Source: Haloarculaceae archaeon H-GB1-1 (lineage in GTDB: Archaea; Halobacteriota; Halobacteria; Halobacteriales; Haloarculaceae). Taken from it: DNA of 55,686 nucleotides. The stretch covers positions 1 to 55,686 of the forward strand of contig JARUKX010000021.1 of the NCBI GenBank assembly GCA_029688825.1. Direction: 5' to 3'. The translations under genes were made by a program, and so were the position numbers. The notes under the pieces were generated by a model, which ran no database searches, was not told the DNA's origin, and saw only the letters and a program-made list of their open reading frames with translations. Numbering within the stretch: position 1 is the stretch's first letter; each line of letters starts with the position of its first letter. Shown in pieces: positions 17,856-25,623 of this stretch.

Positions 17856-19127
17856 ATGACCGAGACGCCCGTCGTCACGTGTTTCCTGCGGAACCGCGGA
17901 GCGGTTCTCCTGCTCCGCCGAAGCGACGCGGTCGGCTCCTACAGCGGCGCGTGGGGTGCCGTCGCGGGCCACGCGGACGACTTCGAGAGAGTCGACGCCG
18001 CCGCCCGCGCAGAGATCGCCGAGGAGACGGGACTCGACGACGCGGTGACGCTCGTCCGCGCGGGCGACCCGTTCACGGTCGCGGACGAAGACCTCGGAAC
18101 GCGATGGGTCGTCCACCCGTTCCTGTTCGACTGCGACCGCCGCGACGTGCAGCCGAACGAGGAGACCGCCGAGTGGGAGTGGACGACCCCGACGGCCATC
18201 CGTCGCCGGCGGACGGTCCCCGACCTCTGGACCTCCTACGACCGGGTGCGACCGACCGTCGAGACGGTGGCCGCCGATACGGACCACGGAGCCGCGTCCA
18301 TCTCCGTCCGCGCGCTGGAGGTCCTTCGGGACGAGGCCGCGCTGGCCGCAGAGGACGCCGACTGGGGGGCCGTCGTCGACGTGGCCGAGCGCCTGCTGGC
18401 GGCGCGCCCGTCGATGACCGTCGTGGAGAACCGCGTCAATCGCGCCATGACAGCGGCGGCTGGGGCGGAGACGCCGACCGCGGTCGAGGACGCGGCCCGG
18501 CAGGCGATTCCGCGCGCGCTCGACGCCGACGACGAGGCCGCGGCACTCGCCGCAGACCACGTCGACGGCCGCGCCGTCGCGACCCTCTCGCGGTCGGGAA
18601 CCGTCTCCACCGCGCTCACGGACGGTGACCCGAAGGCGGTACTCGTCGCCGAGTCCCGGCCCGGTGGTGAGGGCGTGTGGACCGCCGAGCGACTCGCAGA
18701 CGCCGTCGCAGACGAGACGGATGCTCCCGAGGTGACGCTCACGACCGACGCCGCGTTCGCGCTCGAACTCGTCGCGGAGGGTATCGGCCTCGTCCTCGTC
18801 GGCGCGGACACGATTCTGGCCGACGGCGCTGTCGTCAACAAGGTCGGGACGCGGATGGCAGCGACCGCGGCGGCCGCCGAGGGAATCCCCTGCTACGTCG
18901 TGGCAGCCAGCGACAAGATCGCCGCCGACCACGAGGTCGTGGTCGAGGAGCGCGACCCCGCCGAAGTGTACGACGGCGACGCCGCCCTCTCGGTCGCGAA
19001 CCCGACCTTCGACGTGACGCCGGCCGACCGCATCGACGGGGTCCTGACCGAGCGGGGCGAACTCGGCCCCGACGACGTCGCGGCTATCGCCGACGATCAC
19101 CAGCAGTTCTCGGCCTGGCGTGAATAA
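17856..19127 (+). CDS. NUDIX domain fused to eIF2B-alpha-like (R15P isomerase family) domain
   Basis: This 423-residue fusion has a NUDIX domain (residues about 5-130). Its Nudix box is nearly complete (G-x5-E...EIAEETGL), but the usual Arg of REUxEE is Ala. Residues about 150-423 form an eIF2B alpha/beta/delta-like fold with 'ESRP' and the conserved 'VLVGADTILADGAVVNKVGT'. That block carries the Asp that is catalytic in MtnA and ribose-1,5-bisphosphate isomerases. The catalytic Cys position of those isomerases appears to read Thr-Leu-Ser-Arg-Ser-Gly, with no Cys. Isomerase activity is therefore doubtful. ATG 17856 was chosen over a GTG eight codons upstream. It is divergent from the phosphoesterase gene. 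Confidence 0.85.
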   Translation: MTETPVVTCFLRNRGAVLLLRRSDAVGSYSGAWGAVAGHADDFERVDAAARAEIAEETGLDDAVTLVRAGDPFTVADEDLGTRWVVHPFLFDCDRRDVQPNEETAEWEWTTPTAIRRRRTVPDLWTSYDRVRPTVETVAADTDHGAASISVRALEVLRDEAALAAEDADWGAVVDVAERLLAARPSMTVVENRVNRAMTAAAGAETPTAVEDAARQAIPRALDADDEAAALAADHVDGRAVATLSRSGTVSTALTDGDPKAVLVAESRPGGEGVWTAERLADAVADETDAPEVTLTTDAAFALELVAEGIGLVLVGADTILADGAVVNKVGTRMAATAAAAEGIPCYVVAASDKIAADHEVVVEERDPAEVYDGDAALSVANPTFDVTPADRIDGVLTERGELGPDDVAAIADDHQQFSAWRE

Positions 19128-19142
19128 GGCGGCTGCACCGGC

Positions 19143-19889
19143 TCAGGTCTCGTCGAGGACGACGGGGACCCCGGCGCGAGCTACGTCGGCGGCGAACGCC
19201 TCCGAGTCCGCGTTCAGCGTCGAGAAGGTGTTGTAGTGGACGGGTAGGACGAGCCGCGGCTCCATCAGCAACGCCAGCGCGGCCGCCTCGTGGCGATTCA
19301 TCGTGAACCGCTGGCCGATGGGCGGGCAGAACAGCGACACGTCGATCTCCTTGTGCGGGCCGAGCACGTCCGTGTCGCCCGGCCAGAACACGTCCGTCCC
19401 GTCGACGTCGACGATGAAGCCACAGCCGAACCCCTCAGGATGGTACGGGGTGCCGTCCGGGCGCGTGTGCGGTCCGTCGGGCTCGTTGTACGCCGGCGTC
19501 GTCCAGACGTCGACGTCGCCGACGTGCAGGCTGTCGGTCATGCTGACCGTCTCGACGTCGTAGGGCAGGTCGGCCAGTCGCGGGAGGTCGAACTCGGCGT
19601 CGTGGCCGTCTATTCCCTCGTAGGCGACAATCGTCGCGTCCTCGCTCGCGACGCGCTCTATCCCGTCGGCGTCGTAGTGGTGGACGTGGCTGACACAGAC
19701 CACGTCGCCGTCCTCCGGTCTGTAGTCCCGACTCGGCGGATGGCGAACGTCCTCCGAATCCGGCTCCCACTCCCCCGTCAGGACGCCGTAGCGACCGGGA
19801 TCGAGATATACGACGGTGTCCTCCCCCGCGATCCGCAGCGTCGCGTACCCCAACCACTCGACGGTGAGCCCCTCGTGACGGACAGTCAT
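19143..19889 (-). CDS. MBL-fold metallo-hydrolase (UlaG-like)
   Basis: This 248-residue metallo-beta-lactamase-fold protein resembles the UlaG/YtnP-like branch. The first metal motif reads Ser-His-Val-His-His-Tyr-Asp-Ala-Asp rather than the usual HxHxDH. Later elements are present: 'FWPGDTDV' with its Gly-Asp and 'LPVHYNTF' with the last His. The altered first motif could change metal content. A leaderless-type promoter lies just upstream. It converges with the NUDIX fusion gene with a 15-bp gap. The substrate is unknown. Confidence 0.85.
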   Translation of the reverse strand: MTVRHEGLTVEWLGYATLRIAGEDTVVYLDPGRYGVLTGEWEPDSEDVRHPPSRDYRPEDGDVVCVSHVHHYDADGIERVASEDATIVAYEGIDGHDAEFDLPRLADLPYDVETVSMTDSLHVGDVDVWTTPAYNEPDGPHTRPDGTPYHPEGFGCGFIVDVDGTDVFWPGDTDVLGPHKEIDVSLFCPPIGQRFTMNRHEAAALALLMEPRLVLPVHYNTFSTLNADSEAFAADVARAGVPVVLDET

Positions 19890-19912
19890 CGTCCGTTGTA
19901 GGGGCTACCGGA

Positions 19913-19923
19913 CACATATATTG
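19913..19923 (-). promoter_or_regulatory. TATA box for the MBL-fold hydrolase gene
   Basis: On the minus strand CAATATATGTG is centred about 29 bp before the ATG at 19889. This spacing predicts a leaderless transcript. Confidence 0.65.
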
Positions 19924-19997
19924 TCGGCTCTGCCTCTCGCGGGCGGTCGAGCCCTCCCCACTCGATACCGCGACGATCACTCCCATCCCTGCTCTGG

Positions 19998-20237
19998 TCA
20001 GTCGTCGAACGAACTGTCCTCCTGTTCGAATTTCACGGTCAACGTACCGGGCTTCGGATCCTGTGCGGCATCGCGGACGACCTTGAACTGCTCCAGCATC
20101 TCCGTCGAATCGGCCGTCTCTTTCCGGACCGTGCGTGTCTCCTCACGGAGTGCATTGTACAGCCGCGTCAATAGTTTCTCGACGGCGTAGGCGTCAGTCT
20201 TCGAATCGATCTCGAACTTGGCTTCGTACTCGTCCAT
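19998..20237 (-). CDS. Small hypothetical acidic protein
   Basis: This 79-residue protein (MDEYEAKFEIDSKTD...) has a predicted helix-rich centre and a C-terminal beta segment (GTLTVKFEQED) followed by an acidic tail. No known motif is visible. I chose the ATG at 20237 over a GTG three codons upstream. Its 5' end overlaps the 3' end of the next upstream ORF by about 44 bp, and both sit in a patch with lower G+C than the surroundings. It looks like a conserved haloarchaeal small protein, but I cannot name a family. Confidence 0.6.
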   Translation of the reverse strand: MDEYEAKFEIDSKTDAYAVEKLLTRLYNALREETRTVRKETADSTEMLEQFKVVRDAAQDPKPGTLTVKFEQEDSSFDD

Positions 20238-20454
20238 ACCATTCACTAGTCACCGACGGCGGATAGCGGTGTCCCCGAGAGTCACATGGTATCCCCAGCT
20301 CGGCCAGGTGACGGTTCTCCGGGTCGGCGGCGTCGTCGGAGAGTCCTCTCTCTGGGTGGAGTTCGTCTGGAAAGTATGCCGGGAGTTGTTCGTCGGTCCG
20401 CAACGGCACGTACTGGCTGGGTGGCCCCGAAGGGAACGGGTATTCATCTTTCAC
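20194..20454 (-). CDS. Hypothetical ORF, GTG start, possibly a gene remnant
   Basis: This 86-residue frame starts with GTG (VKDEYPFPSG...). The composition is protein-like (Pro/Tyr/Asp/Glu, little Arg/Ser low-complexity), and the open frame extends upstream of the GTG for another eight codons to a stop. It overlaps the following small gene out of frame. This could be a real overlapping gene, or the 3' part of a decayed one. No motif is recognisable. Confidence 0.4.
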   Translation of the reverse strand: MKDEYPFPSGPPSQYVPLRTDEQLPAYFPDELHPERGLSDDAADPENRHLAELGIPCDSRGHRYPPSVTSEWYGRVRSQVRDRFED

Positions 20455-20873
20455 TTCCGGTTGATAGAAACACCCAGATTACGAAATCCCGCCAAACCAT
20501 TCCACCGTCTGCGACCACAACCCCACGGACTAACGGTTGAGACTCCGGATCCACGTTGCAGCTCCCGCTGGTCCACAACGGATTCCGTTTCCCGGCGGTT
20601 CGATGAACGAGTTTTTCACTGGTGGCGGACTATCCTCCGCCGGTGGCGATGACGAACAGTTACCCCCACTGAGCCCCTTCTGATGAAAGCTTTTCACCGA
20701 GCCACCGTCTGAAACCCGCCAGCGACGCGTTCGGTCGTCCAGCGGCAGACGTCGCGTGATTCGTTCCCGTCTTCGCCGGGCACGTCGACGAGGCGGGTGA
20801 CGATGCCGACCGGTACTGCAGCCGCCGCGCAGACCCGCGACGAGCCTTTTGTCTGTGGCTCCGTGTCCGTCGT
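20455..20873. other. Non-coding or decayed region
   Basis: This 419-bp stretch shows no gene of ordinary length on either strand, and G+C is below the window's norm. One short plus-strand frame of 26 codons (20603-20683, MNEFFTGGGLSSAGG...) has plausible composition but no support beyond that. The last 40 bp form the promoter of the DUF3179 gene (CTTTTGTC about 25 bp before its ATG). Confidence 0.4.
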
Positions 20874-21656
20874 ATGGACAGACGGCAGTACCTGATGGGC
20901 GCAGCAGCGGGACTGACCGGCGGCCTCGCCGGCTGTCTCGGTCGCGCAGCCCCGCGGGCGGACGGCGGCCGCCGGGAGAGCCCGCTCGTCCAACACGGAC
21001 TGCCGCCGACAGTCTGCGGTGAGGACGTTCACGAGGATCCCGGCATCTACGCCATCACGGACCCGGTCTTCGGGCCGGACTGGGACGGGCTCGACGTCGA
21101 GGCGCTCTATCTGCCGTACAACGGCGAGTTCCCGGTCGAGGAGATGACCGTCGTTTCGGTCGAGCACGACGGCGTCGCCCGTGCGTACCCACTGACGATC
21201 CTCTGGCATCACGAGATCGTCAACGACACCATCGCCGGACTGCCGCTCATCGTGACCTACTGCCCGCTGTGTCGCAGCGGCGTCGTCGCCGAGCGGCGGG
21301 TGAACGGCGAGCCGACGACGTTCGCCGTCTCGGGGCTCCTGTGGAAGGCCCCCGCTGTCTACGAGGGTGCGGCCGCGGCCCAGAACAAGACCTTCGGCGC
21401 GGTCGCGACCGGCGGTGAGCGGACGCAGGTGACCAACAACGGCAACCTCGTGCTGTACGACTACGCCACGCGGAGCTACTGGAGTCAGATTCTCGCACAG
21501 GGTATCTGCGGGCCGAAGGCGGACACGGACCTCACAATCGTGCCCTCGTCGGTCGCCCGATACGACGAGTGGCTCGCCGCCCATCCCGACGGGGAGGTCC
21601 TCCTCCCGCCACCGCACTCGAAGACGGTGCAGGACGTCGAGCGCGCAACCGAGTGA
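20874..21656 (+). CDS. DUF3179 domain lipoprotein, Tat-type signal
   Basis: This 260-residue protein has an Arg-Arg signal (MDRRQYLMGAAAG) ending in a lipobox (Leu-Ala-Gly-Cys near residue 22), so it is probably exported and lipid-anchored. The mature part is a DUF3179 domain, including the family's Thr-Tyr-Cys-Pro-Leu-Cys block near residue 125 and a late 'ILAQGICGPKAD' segment. The two close cysteines could bind a metal or form a disulphide. The family's function is not established. Confidence 0.85.
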   Translation: MDRRQYLMGAAAGLTGGLAGCLGRAAPRADGGRRESPLVQHGLPPTVCGEDVHEDPGIYAITDPVFGPDWDGLDVEALYLPYNGEFPVEEMTVVSVEHDGVARAYPLTILWHHEIVNDTIAGLPLIVTYCPLCRSGVVAERRVNGEPTTFAVSGLLWKAPAVYEGAAAAQNKTFGAVATGGERTQVTNNGNLVLYDYATRSYWSQILAQGICGPKADTDLTIVPSSVARYDEWLAAHPDGEVLLPPPHSKTVQDVERATE

Positions 21657-21677
21657 CGAACTCGGTGGATCCAGCGT

Positions 21678-22040
21678 TCAGAAGGGTGCGTCCGGGCCTT
21701 CGTTCGCCGCGGTCGCGGTCTCCTCGCCGGCTTCGAGGTCGCCGTCCCAGTCGTTGAGCCCGCCCGCCAGACTCTCGATGCGGGCGTCGCTCGTCCCCTC
21801 GTAGGACTGCAACAGGCGCGCGGCCTGGATGCTCGACTCGCCGTGGGGGCAGACCGTCACGATGCGGTCGGCGACGGAGAGTTCCTCCGCACGCGTCGTC
21901 AGTTCGGGGAACGGGACGTTCTCGCTCCCGGGGATGTGTCCCCGGCGGAACGCCGCGGGCGAGCGGATGTCCACGATACGAACTTCCTCGCCGTCGTCCA
22001 GCAGGGTCGCCAGGTCGTCGGTGGTGATCTCGCCGTCCAT
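21678..22040 (-). CDS. Rhodanese-domain protein
   Basis: This 120-residue single rhodanese domain has the usual N-terminal 'VRIVDIRSPAAFRRGHIPGSENVPF' and an active-site loop starting at Cys in 'VCPHGESS'. The nucleophilic Cys and six-residue loop fit sulphurtransferases acting on persulphide. Its ATG overlaps the last base of the upstream NUDIX stop codon (TAATG), so the two are translationally coupled. An acidic Ala/Glu tail ends the protein. Confidence 0.9.
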   Translation of the reverse strand: MDGEITTDDLATLLDDGEEVRIVDIRSPAAFRRGHIPGSENVPFPELTTRAEELSVADRIVTVCPHGESSIQAARLLQSYEGTSDARIESLAGGLNDWDGDLEAGEETATAANEGPDAPF

Positions 22041-22591
22041 TAGCAGAGTCCCTCCTCGCGAGCGAGCAAGATTCCTTCGATAGTCGCGTCGTTCGCCGGC
22101 TCTCGGCGGGCCACGTCGAGCGCGTCCACGACGGGGACCGTCGTCACCGACAGGAACTCGTTGTCGTCGAGATCCGGTTCGACGGGTTCGAGCCCCTCGG
22201 CGAAGACGATGCCGCGGCGGTGTCGCAGCACGCCCGTCGCGCAGTCGAACGACTCCAGCAGCGAGACGCCCGCGGCGTCGAAGCCCGTCTCCTCGCGGAG
22301 TTCGCGGACGCCGGCGTCGGTGAACGACTCGCCGTCCTCGACGATGCCGGCGGGCAGTTCGAGACACTGCTCGCGGATGGTCGGGCGGTACTGGTCGACC
22401 ATGACGATCTCGTCGCCCGTCCGCGCGACGACCACGACGGCGTCGGGCAGTTCCGCCCAGTAGTAGCGCTTCGTCGACCCGTCGGGCTGTTCGACGAGGT
22501 CGTAGCCGCCGTCGTACCAGCCGGTCTCGTACTCCGTCTCGCTCTCGATCACCGGCCACTCGTGGGCCGGCTCGCGACGTGCATCGGTCAT
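22040..22591 (-). CDS. NUDIX hydrolase, ADP-ribose pyrophosphatase type
   Basis: This 183-residue protein has a complete Nudix box (G-x5-E-x7-REL-x-EE-x-GF, near residues 88-110) and the upstream 'YRPTIREQCLELPAGI' that is typical of ADP-ribose/nucleoside-diphosphate-sugar hydrolases. The N-terminal strands carry a 'YYWAELPDAVVVVA' segment. It is the first gene of a two-gene unit with the rhodanese protein. Substrate assignment is by family resemblance only. Confidence 0.88.
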   Translation of the reverse strand: MTDARREPAHEWPVIESETEYETGWYDGGYDLVEQPDGSTKRYYWAELPDAVVVVARTGDEIVMVDQYRPTIREQCLELPAGIVEDGESFTDAGVRELREETGFDAAGVSLLESFDCATGVLRHRRGIVFAEGLEPVEPDLDDNEFLSVTTVPVVDALDVARREPANDATIEGILLAREEGLC

Positions 22592-22654
22592 ACGCTTCCT
22601 GAGAGAGCCAGCCGGTAAAGCGTCACGCTGTCCCGGTTCCGTGGCGTCGGGCGG

Positions 22655-23821
22655 TCAGGCCAGCCAGGACGCGCTGGAGTAGCGACTCTCCAGCTCGTCG
22701 CCCTCGGCGAACCGTTCGAGGCGATAGGGCGAGAGGTCGAATCGCGGGGTCCGCCCGAGGACGTCCTGTGCGATGGACTCGGCGAAGCCGGCGGCCTCCT
22801 TGAAGCCGTGGCCGCTCCCGGCGACGGCGTTGTAGAAGTTCTCCAGCCCCGCTGGGCGACCGATGATCTGGTGCCAGTCGGGCGACGGCGTGATGACGCC
22901 GGACCAGGAGTCGACGACCTTCGCGTCCGCGTAGCCGGGCATGCGTCGGTCGAACCACTCGACGAGCGTCTCGTAGTCGTCGTCGTGCATCGTCTCGAAG
23001 CCGGCGTCCGGGGCGTCCATCGGCGGGTCGTTGAAGCCGCCGACGATGAAGTCGCCGCCGTGCTCGGGTTTGGTGTAGATGGCGTCGTCGACGTCGGAGA
23101 ACGTCGGGAGGTCCGCGTCGTAGGGGGTGTCGGCAGTGAGGACGGCCACCTTCACCTCGTACCACGACAGCGGGACGTCGACGTCGACCATCGCCGCGAC
23201 CTCGGCACCGAACGGGCCTGCCGCGTTCACCAGGACATCGACCTCGTGGCGGCCCTCGCCGGTCCGAACGGCCGTGACCTCGCCGCCGTCGCGCTCGACG
23301 TCGACGACCGGCGTGTCCGTGTGGATCGTCGCGCCCTGACTGCTGGCCGCCGACGCGAACCCGGTTGCGACGCGGTACGGGTCCGCGAAGCCGGCCTGAG
23401 ACTCGTAGGCCCCGACTTCGAAGCCGTCGGCGTCCAGCGCCGGTAGATAGGCGTCCATCTCCTGGGGGTCGAGGAGTTCGACGTCGAGGCCGAGGTCCTG
23501 CTGGACGGCGACGATGTCCCGCAGCGCGTCGGCCTCCTCCGGGCCGGCACCGACCAGGAAGCCGTTCTGCGTGAAGCCGCCGTCGTGGCCGACGTGATCC
23601 TCCAGGGATTCCATGATCTCGCGGCTCCGCGAGACGATCTCGACGTGCCGGCGGTTCGAGTAGTGATGCCGGAGGATGCCTGCCGAGCGAGCGGTGGAGA
23701 TGCCTCCGAGGTCGTCCTTCTCGAACACCGTGACCGAGGTGTCTTCGTCACCGAACTCCGTCAGGAAGTACGCGATGGCTGAGCCGTACAACCCGCCACC
23801 GACGATTCCGATATCGGTCAT
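22655..23821 (-). CDS. FAD-dependent oxidoreductase, DAO / sarcosine oxidase-like
   Basis: This 388-residue flavoprotein starts with an FAD-binding motif (GIVGGGLYGSAIAYFL), followed by 'ARSAGILRHHYSNRRHVEI', typical of the DAO superfamily near the isoalloxazine. The C-terminal part includes 'GSGHGFKEAAGFAESIA', the usual FAD-contacting end of glycine/sarcosine oxidases. The substrate is probably a secondary or D-amino acid, but this is not readable from the sequence. No glycine-cleavage or heterotetrameric subunits are adjacent. Confidence 0.87.
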   Translation of the reverse strand: MTDIGIVGGGLYGSAIAYFLTEFGDEDTSVTVFEKDDLGGISTARSAGILRHHYSNRRHVEIVSRSREIMESLEDHVGHDGGFTQNGFLVGAGPEEADALRDIVAVQQDLGLDVELLDPQEMDAYLPALDADGFEVGAYESQAGFADPYRVATGFASAASSQGATIHTDTPVVDVERDGGEVTAVRTGEGRHEVDVLVNAAGPFGAEVAAMVDVDVPLSWYEVKVAVLTADTPYDADLPTFSDVDDAIYTKPEHGGDFIVGGFNDPPMDAPDAGFETMHDDDYETLVEWFDRRMPGYADAKVVDSWSGVITPSPDWHQIIGRPAGLENFYNAVAGSGHGFKEAAGFAESIAQDVLGRTPRFDLSPYRLERFAEGDELESRYSSASWLA

Positions 23822-23885
23822 CCACGTGCCGTATCGGCGCTCGGTGTGGTAATCGTTTGGGGTGACTACCGTCTGCGGACGCTCG

Positions 23886-24266
23886 TCATCCTGTTCGCGT
23901 GAGCGTCAGCCGGTACACCGTCCCCTCGTCCCGAACGTAGACCGCCTCGCCGTCGACGGCGTCGGGATTGCGGTCGCGAAGCGCCGCGAGTTCGTCGAAC
24001 GGCGAGTGGCTGAACGCCTCCTTGAGTCCGAACGGCCCCTCGTAGTACGGCTCGGAGCGGCCGTCGCGAACGGCGCTGGTCGTGTACGGGAAGCGCTGCT
24101 CCGAGAGGTTCGAGACGTTCACCGCGGCGTGGCTCTCCGTCGCTTCCTCGGCGGTGAGGTAGTAGGGGTCGCCGCTCTGGAGCGTACTCGGGAGGGCACC
24201 CAGCGCGAGCAGGCCCGCGACGACGAGCAGGAGGGCGAGAATCACGTTGCGGGTGACCCGTCGCAT
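23886..24266 (-). CDS. Membrane-anchored hypothetical protein
   Basis: This 126-residue protein has Arg-rich N-terminal residues, a single hydrophobic helix (about 8-26, Leu/Ala/Val) and a soluble outside domain of about 100 residues ending in a beta-rich segment (GEAVYVRDEGTVYRLTLTRTG). The ATG at 24266 directly follows the TAG of the upstream DUF5809-like gene with no gap, so the two are in one operon. I do not recognise a family. Confidence 0.7.
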   Translation of the reverse strand: MRRVTRNVILALLLVVAGLLALGALPSTLQSGDPYYLTAEEATESHAAVNVSNLSEQRFPYTTSAVRDGRSEPYYEGPFGLKEAFSHSPFDELAALRDRNPDAVDGEAVYVRDEGTVYRLTLTRTG

Positions 24267-24683
24267 CTACAGCGCCTCGCGGTAGACCTCGCCGAACGCC
24301 TGTCGCCGCAGCGTTCCGACGGCGGCGTCGGGCTCGCTCTGGTAGGTAGCGGCGACGACCGTCTCGGCGAACGCGGCGTCGTGCCAGACGACGTTGTCGA
24401 CGTGCTCGCTTCCGAACTCGACCACCTCGTAGTCCGGCCGGTCGGCGACCCACTCATCGAACGCTTCGCGAGTGCCGACGTGGACCGCGAGCAGTTCTGC
24501 GAACAGCGCGTCCCGGGCCGTCTCGACGACGTCGCTGGTGACGCGCTCGCCGTACTCCTCGCGGTCGAACGCCATCGCCTTCGCGGTCTCCTTGACGACG
24601 ACCTGTGCCGTCGAGCCGAGGTCCGCGTAGCGCTCGCGGGCGGCTTCGGCGGTCTCCGGCGCGAACAGCCCCTCTGTGTGCAT
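24267..24683 (-). CDS. DUF5809-like haloarchaeal protein
   Basis: This 138-residue acidic, mostly helical protein has no signal peptide or cofactor motif. I assign it to DUF5809 from its N-terminus (MHTEGLFAPETAEAARERY) and its position next to a DUF5810-like gene, the pairing I expect in haloarchaea. It lies between the DUF5810-like gene (24 bp upstream) and the membrane-anchored protein (0 bp downstream). Function is unknown. Confidence 0.7.
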   Translation of the reverse strand: MHTEGLFAPETAEAARERYADLGSTAQVVVKETAKAMAFDREEYGERVTSDVVETARDALFAELLAVHVGTREAFDEWVADRPDYEVVEFGSEHVDNVVWHDAAFAETVVAATYQSEPDAAVGTLRRQAFGEVYREAL

Positions 24684-24707
24684 GGTCGTCGCTTCGACCG
24701 CGAGGGA

Positions 24708-25079
24708 TTACTCGGTTTCGGAGTCGTCCGTCCGCCGCTGCCGGGTCAGCTCTCGCGCTTCCTCCAGAACCTCCCGCGTCGCCGTGTCGAGGTCGCCGGA
24801 CTGGTCGACGGTCGGACTTCGACGGGCGTCGTCGGACTCGTGGTCGTGTGCGTGGTCGTCCGTCGTGTCCTCGAACACCTGCGGGAACTCGGTCTCCTCG
24901 ACGTGGTCGACGAGTCGGTCGGCCAGCTCCGGCGGCGACAGCGACTCCCAGTTGGTGACGTGCTCTGCCAGCCACGTCTCGTGGCCGTCGTCGCGGAGCA
25001 TCGCGGTGAAGGCCAGATGGTTGGCGAGATGCGTCTCGTCGGCCTGTGGATCCTCGCAGACGGGACAGCCATAGCCCAT
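24708..25079 (-). CDS. DUF5810-like zinc-binding protein
   Basis: This 123-residue protein has an N-terminal Cys-Pro-Val-Cys pair followed by His residues (about 18-33), which suggests a C2H2-like metal site. A His/Asp-rich linker and a helical C-terminus (REVLEEARELTRQRR) follow. It resembles DUF5810, a haloarchaeal family usually next to DUF5809. It is the second gene of a leftward run rimI, DUF5810, DUF5809, membrane protein, with small gaps. Function is unknown. Confidence 0.7.
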   Translation of the reverse strand: MGYGCPVCEDPQADETHLANHLAFTAMLRDDGHETWLAEHVTNWESLSPPELADRLVDHVEETEFPQVFEDTTDDHAHDHESDDARRSPTVDQSGDLDTATREVLEEARELTRQRRTDDSETE

Positions 25080-25110
25080 ACGTCACGGTAGCGGTGCGAC
25101 TCGGAAAGCG

Positions 25111-25623
25111 CTACCGCTCCAGGTCCTTCACGAGGACGAGCGCGTCCTCGCCGTTGCTGTAGTACCGTGGGATCGTCCGCCGGTGGCTGAACCCGAACGA
25201 CTCGTACATCTCGCGAGCGACGTCGTTGCTCTCGCGGACCTCGAGCTTGACGGCGTCGGCACCGTTCGCGGCCAGGACGGAGAGCGAGCGCTCCAGCAGT
25301 CGTCGGCCGATCCCCTCTTCCCGGCGATTCTCCGCGACGGCGAAGTCCTTGACGTGGCCAAGCAGGTGGTCGTGGTTCGGGATCGTGTCCGCGACGACGT
25401 ACCCAACCACGCAGTGGTCGTCCGTCCCGGACCGCTCGGGACAGGGGCCGGAGACCGACTCGGCGACGAGGAACGCCGGTTCGTCGAGGAACCGCTCGAA
25501 CGCGGCGAACGGCCACGGCTGTGGGAAGGCTGCCCGTTCGATGCGGAAGATAGTCAGCAGGTCCGCACGGACGGCCTCGCGGATGACCGGTGTCGTTGCG
25601 TCTTCGGGGACGGCCGTCGTCAC
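25111..25623 (-). CDS. rimI: Ribosomal protein S18-alanine N-acetyltransferase-like GNAT
   Basis: This 170-residue GNAT enzyme has an acetyl-CoA-binding motif A (FAVAENRREEGIGRRLLE) and the RimI-type 'FPQPWPFAAFERFL' and late 'YYSNGEDALVL' segments. In archaea this family acetylates N-terminal residues of proteins in general. I chose the GTG at 25623 because the coding pattern begins there (VTTAVPEDATTPVIREA); the frame is open further upstream, but that extension is Arg/Trp-rich and unlike the gene. Leftward neighbours are DUF5810/5809-like genes. Confidence 0.85.
   Translation of the reverse strand: MTTAVPEDATTPVIREAVRADLLTIFRIERAAFPQPWPFAAFERFLDEPAFLVAESVSGPCPERSGTDDHCVVGYVVADTIPNHDHLLGHVKDFAVAENRREEGIGRRLLERSLSVLAANGADAVKLEVRESNDVAREMYESFGFSHRRTIPRYYSNGEDALVLVKDLER

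Noticed and set aside
20603-20683. 26-codon plus-strand frame MNEFFTGGGLSSAGG...
   Set aside because: It is too short and has no promoter, ribosome site or neighbour support, so it is listed only within the intergenic region.
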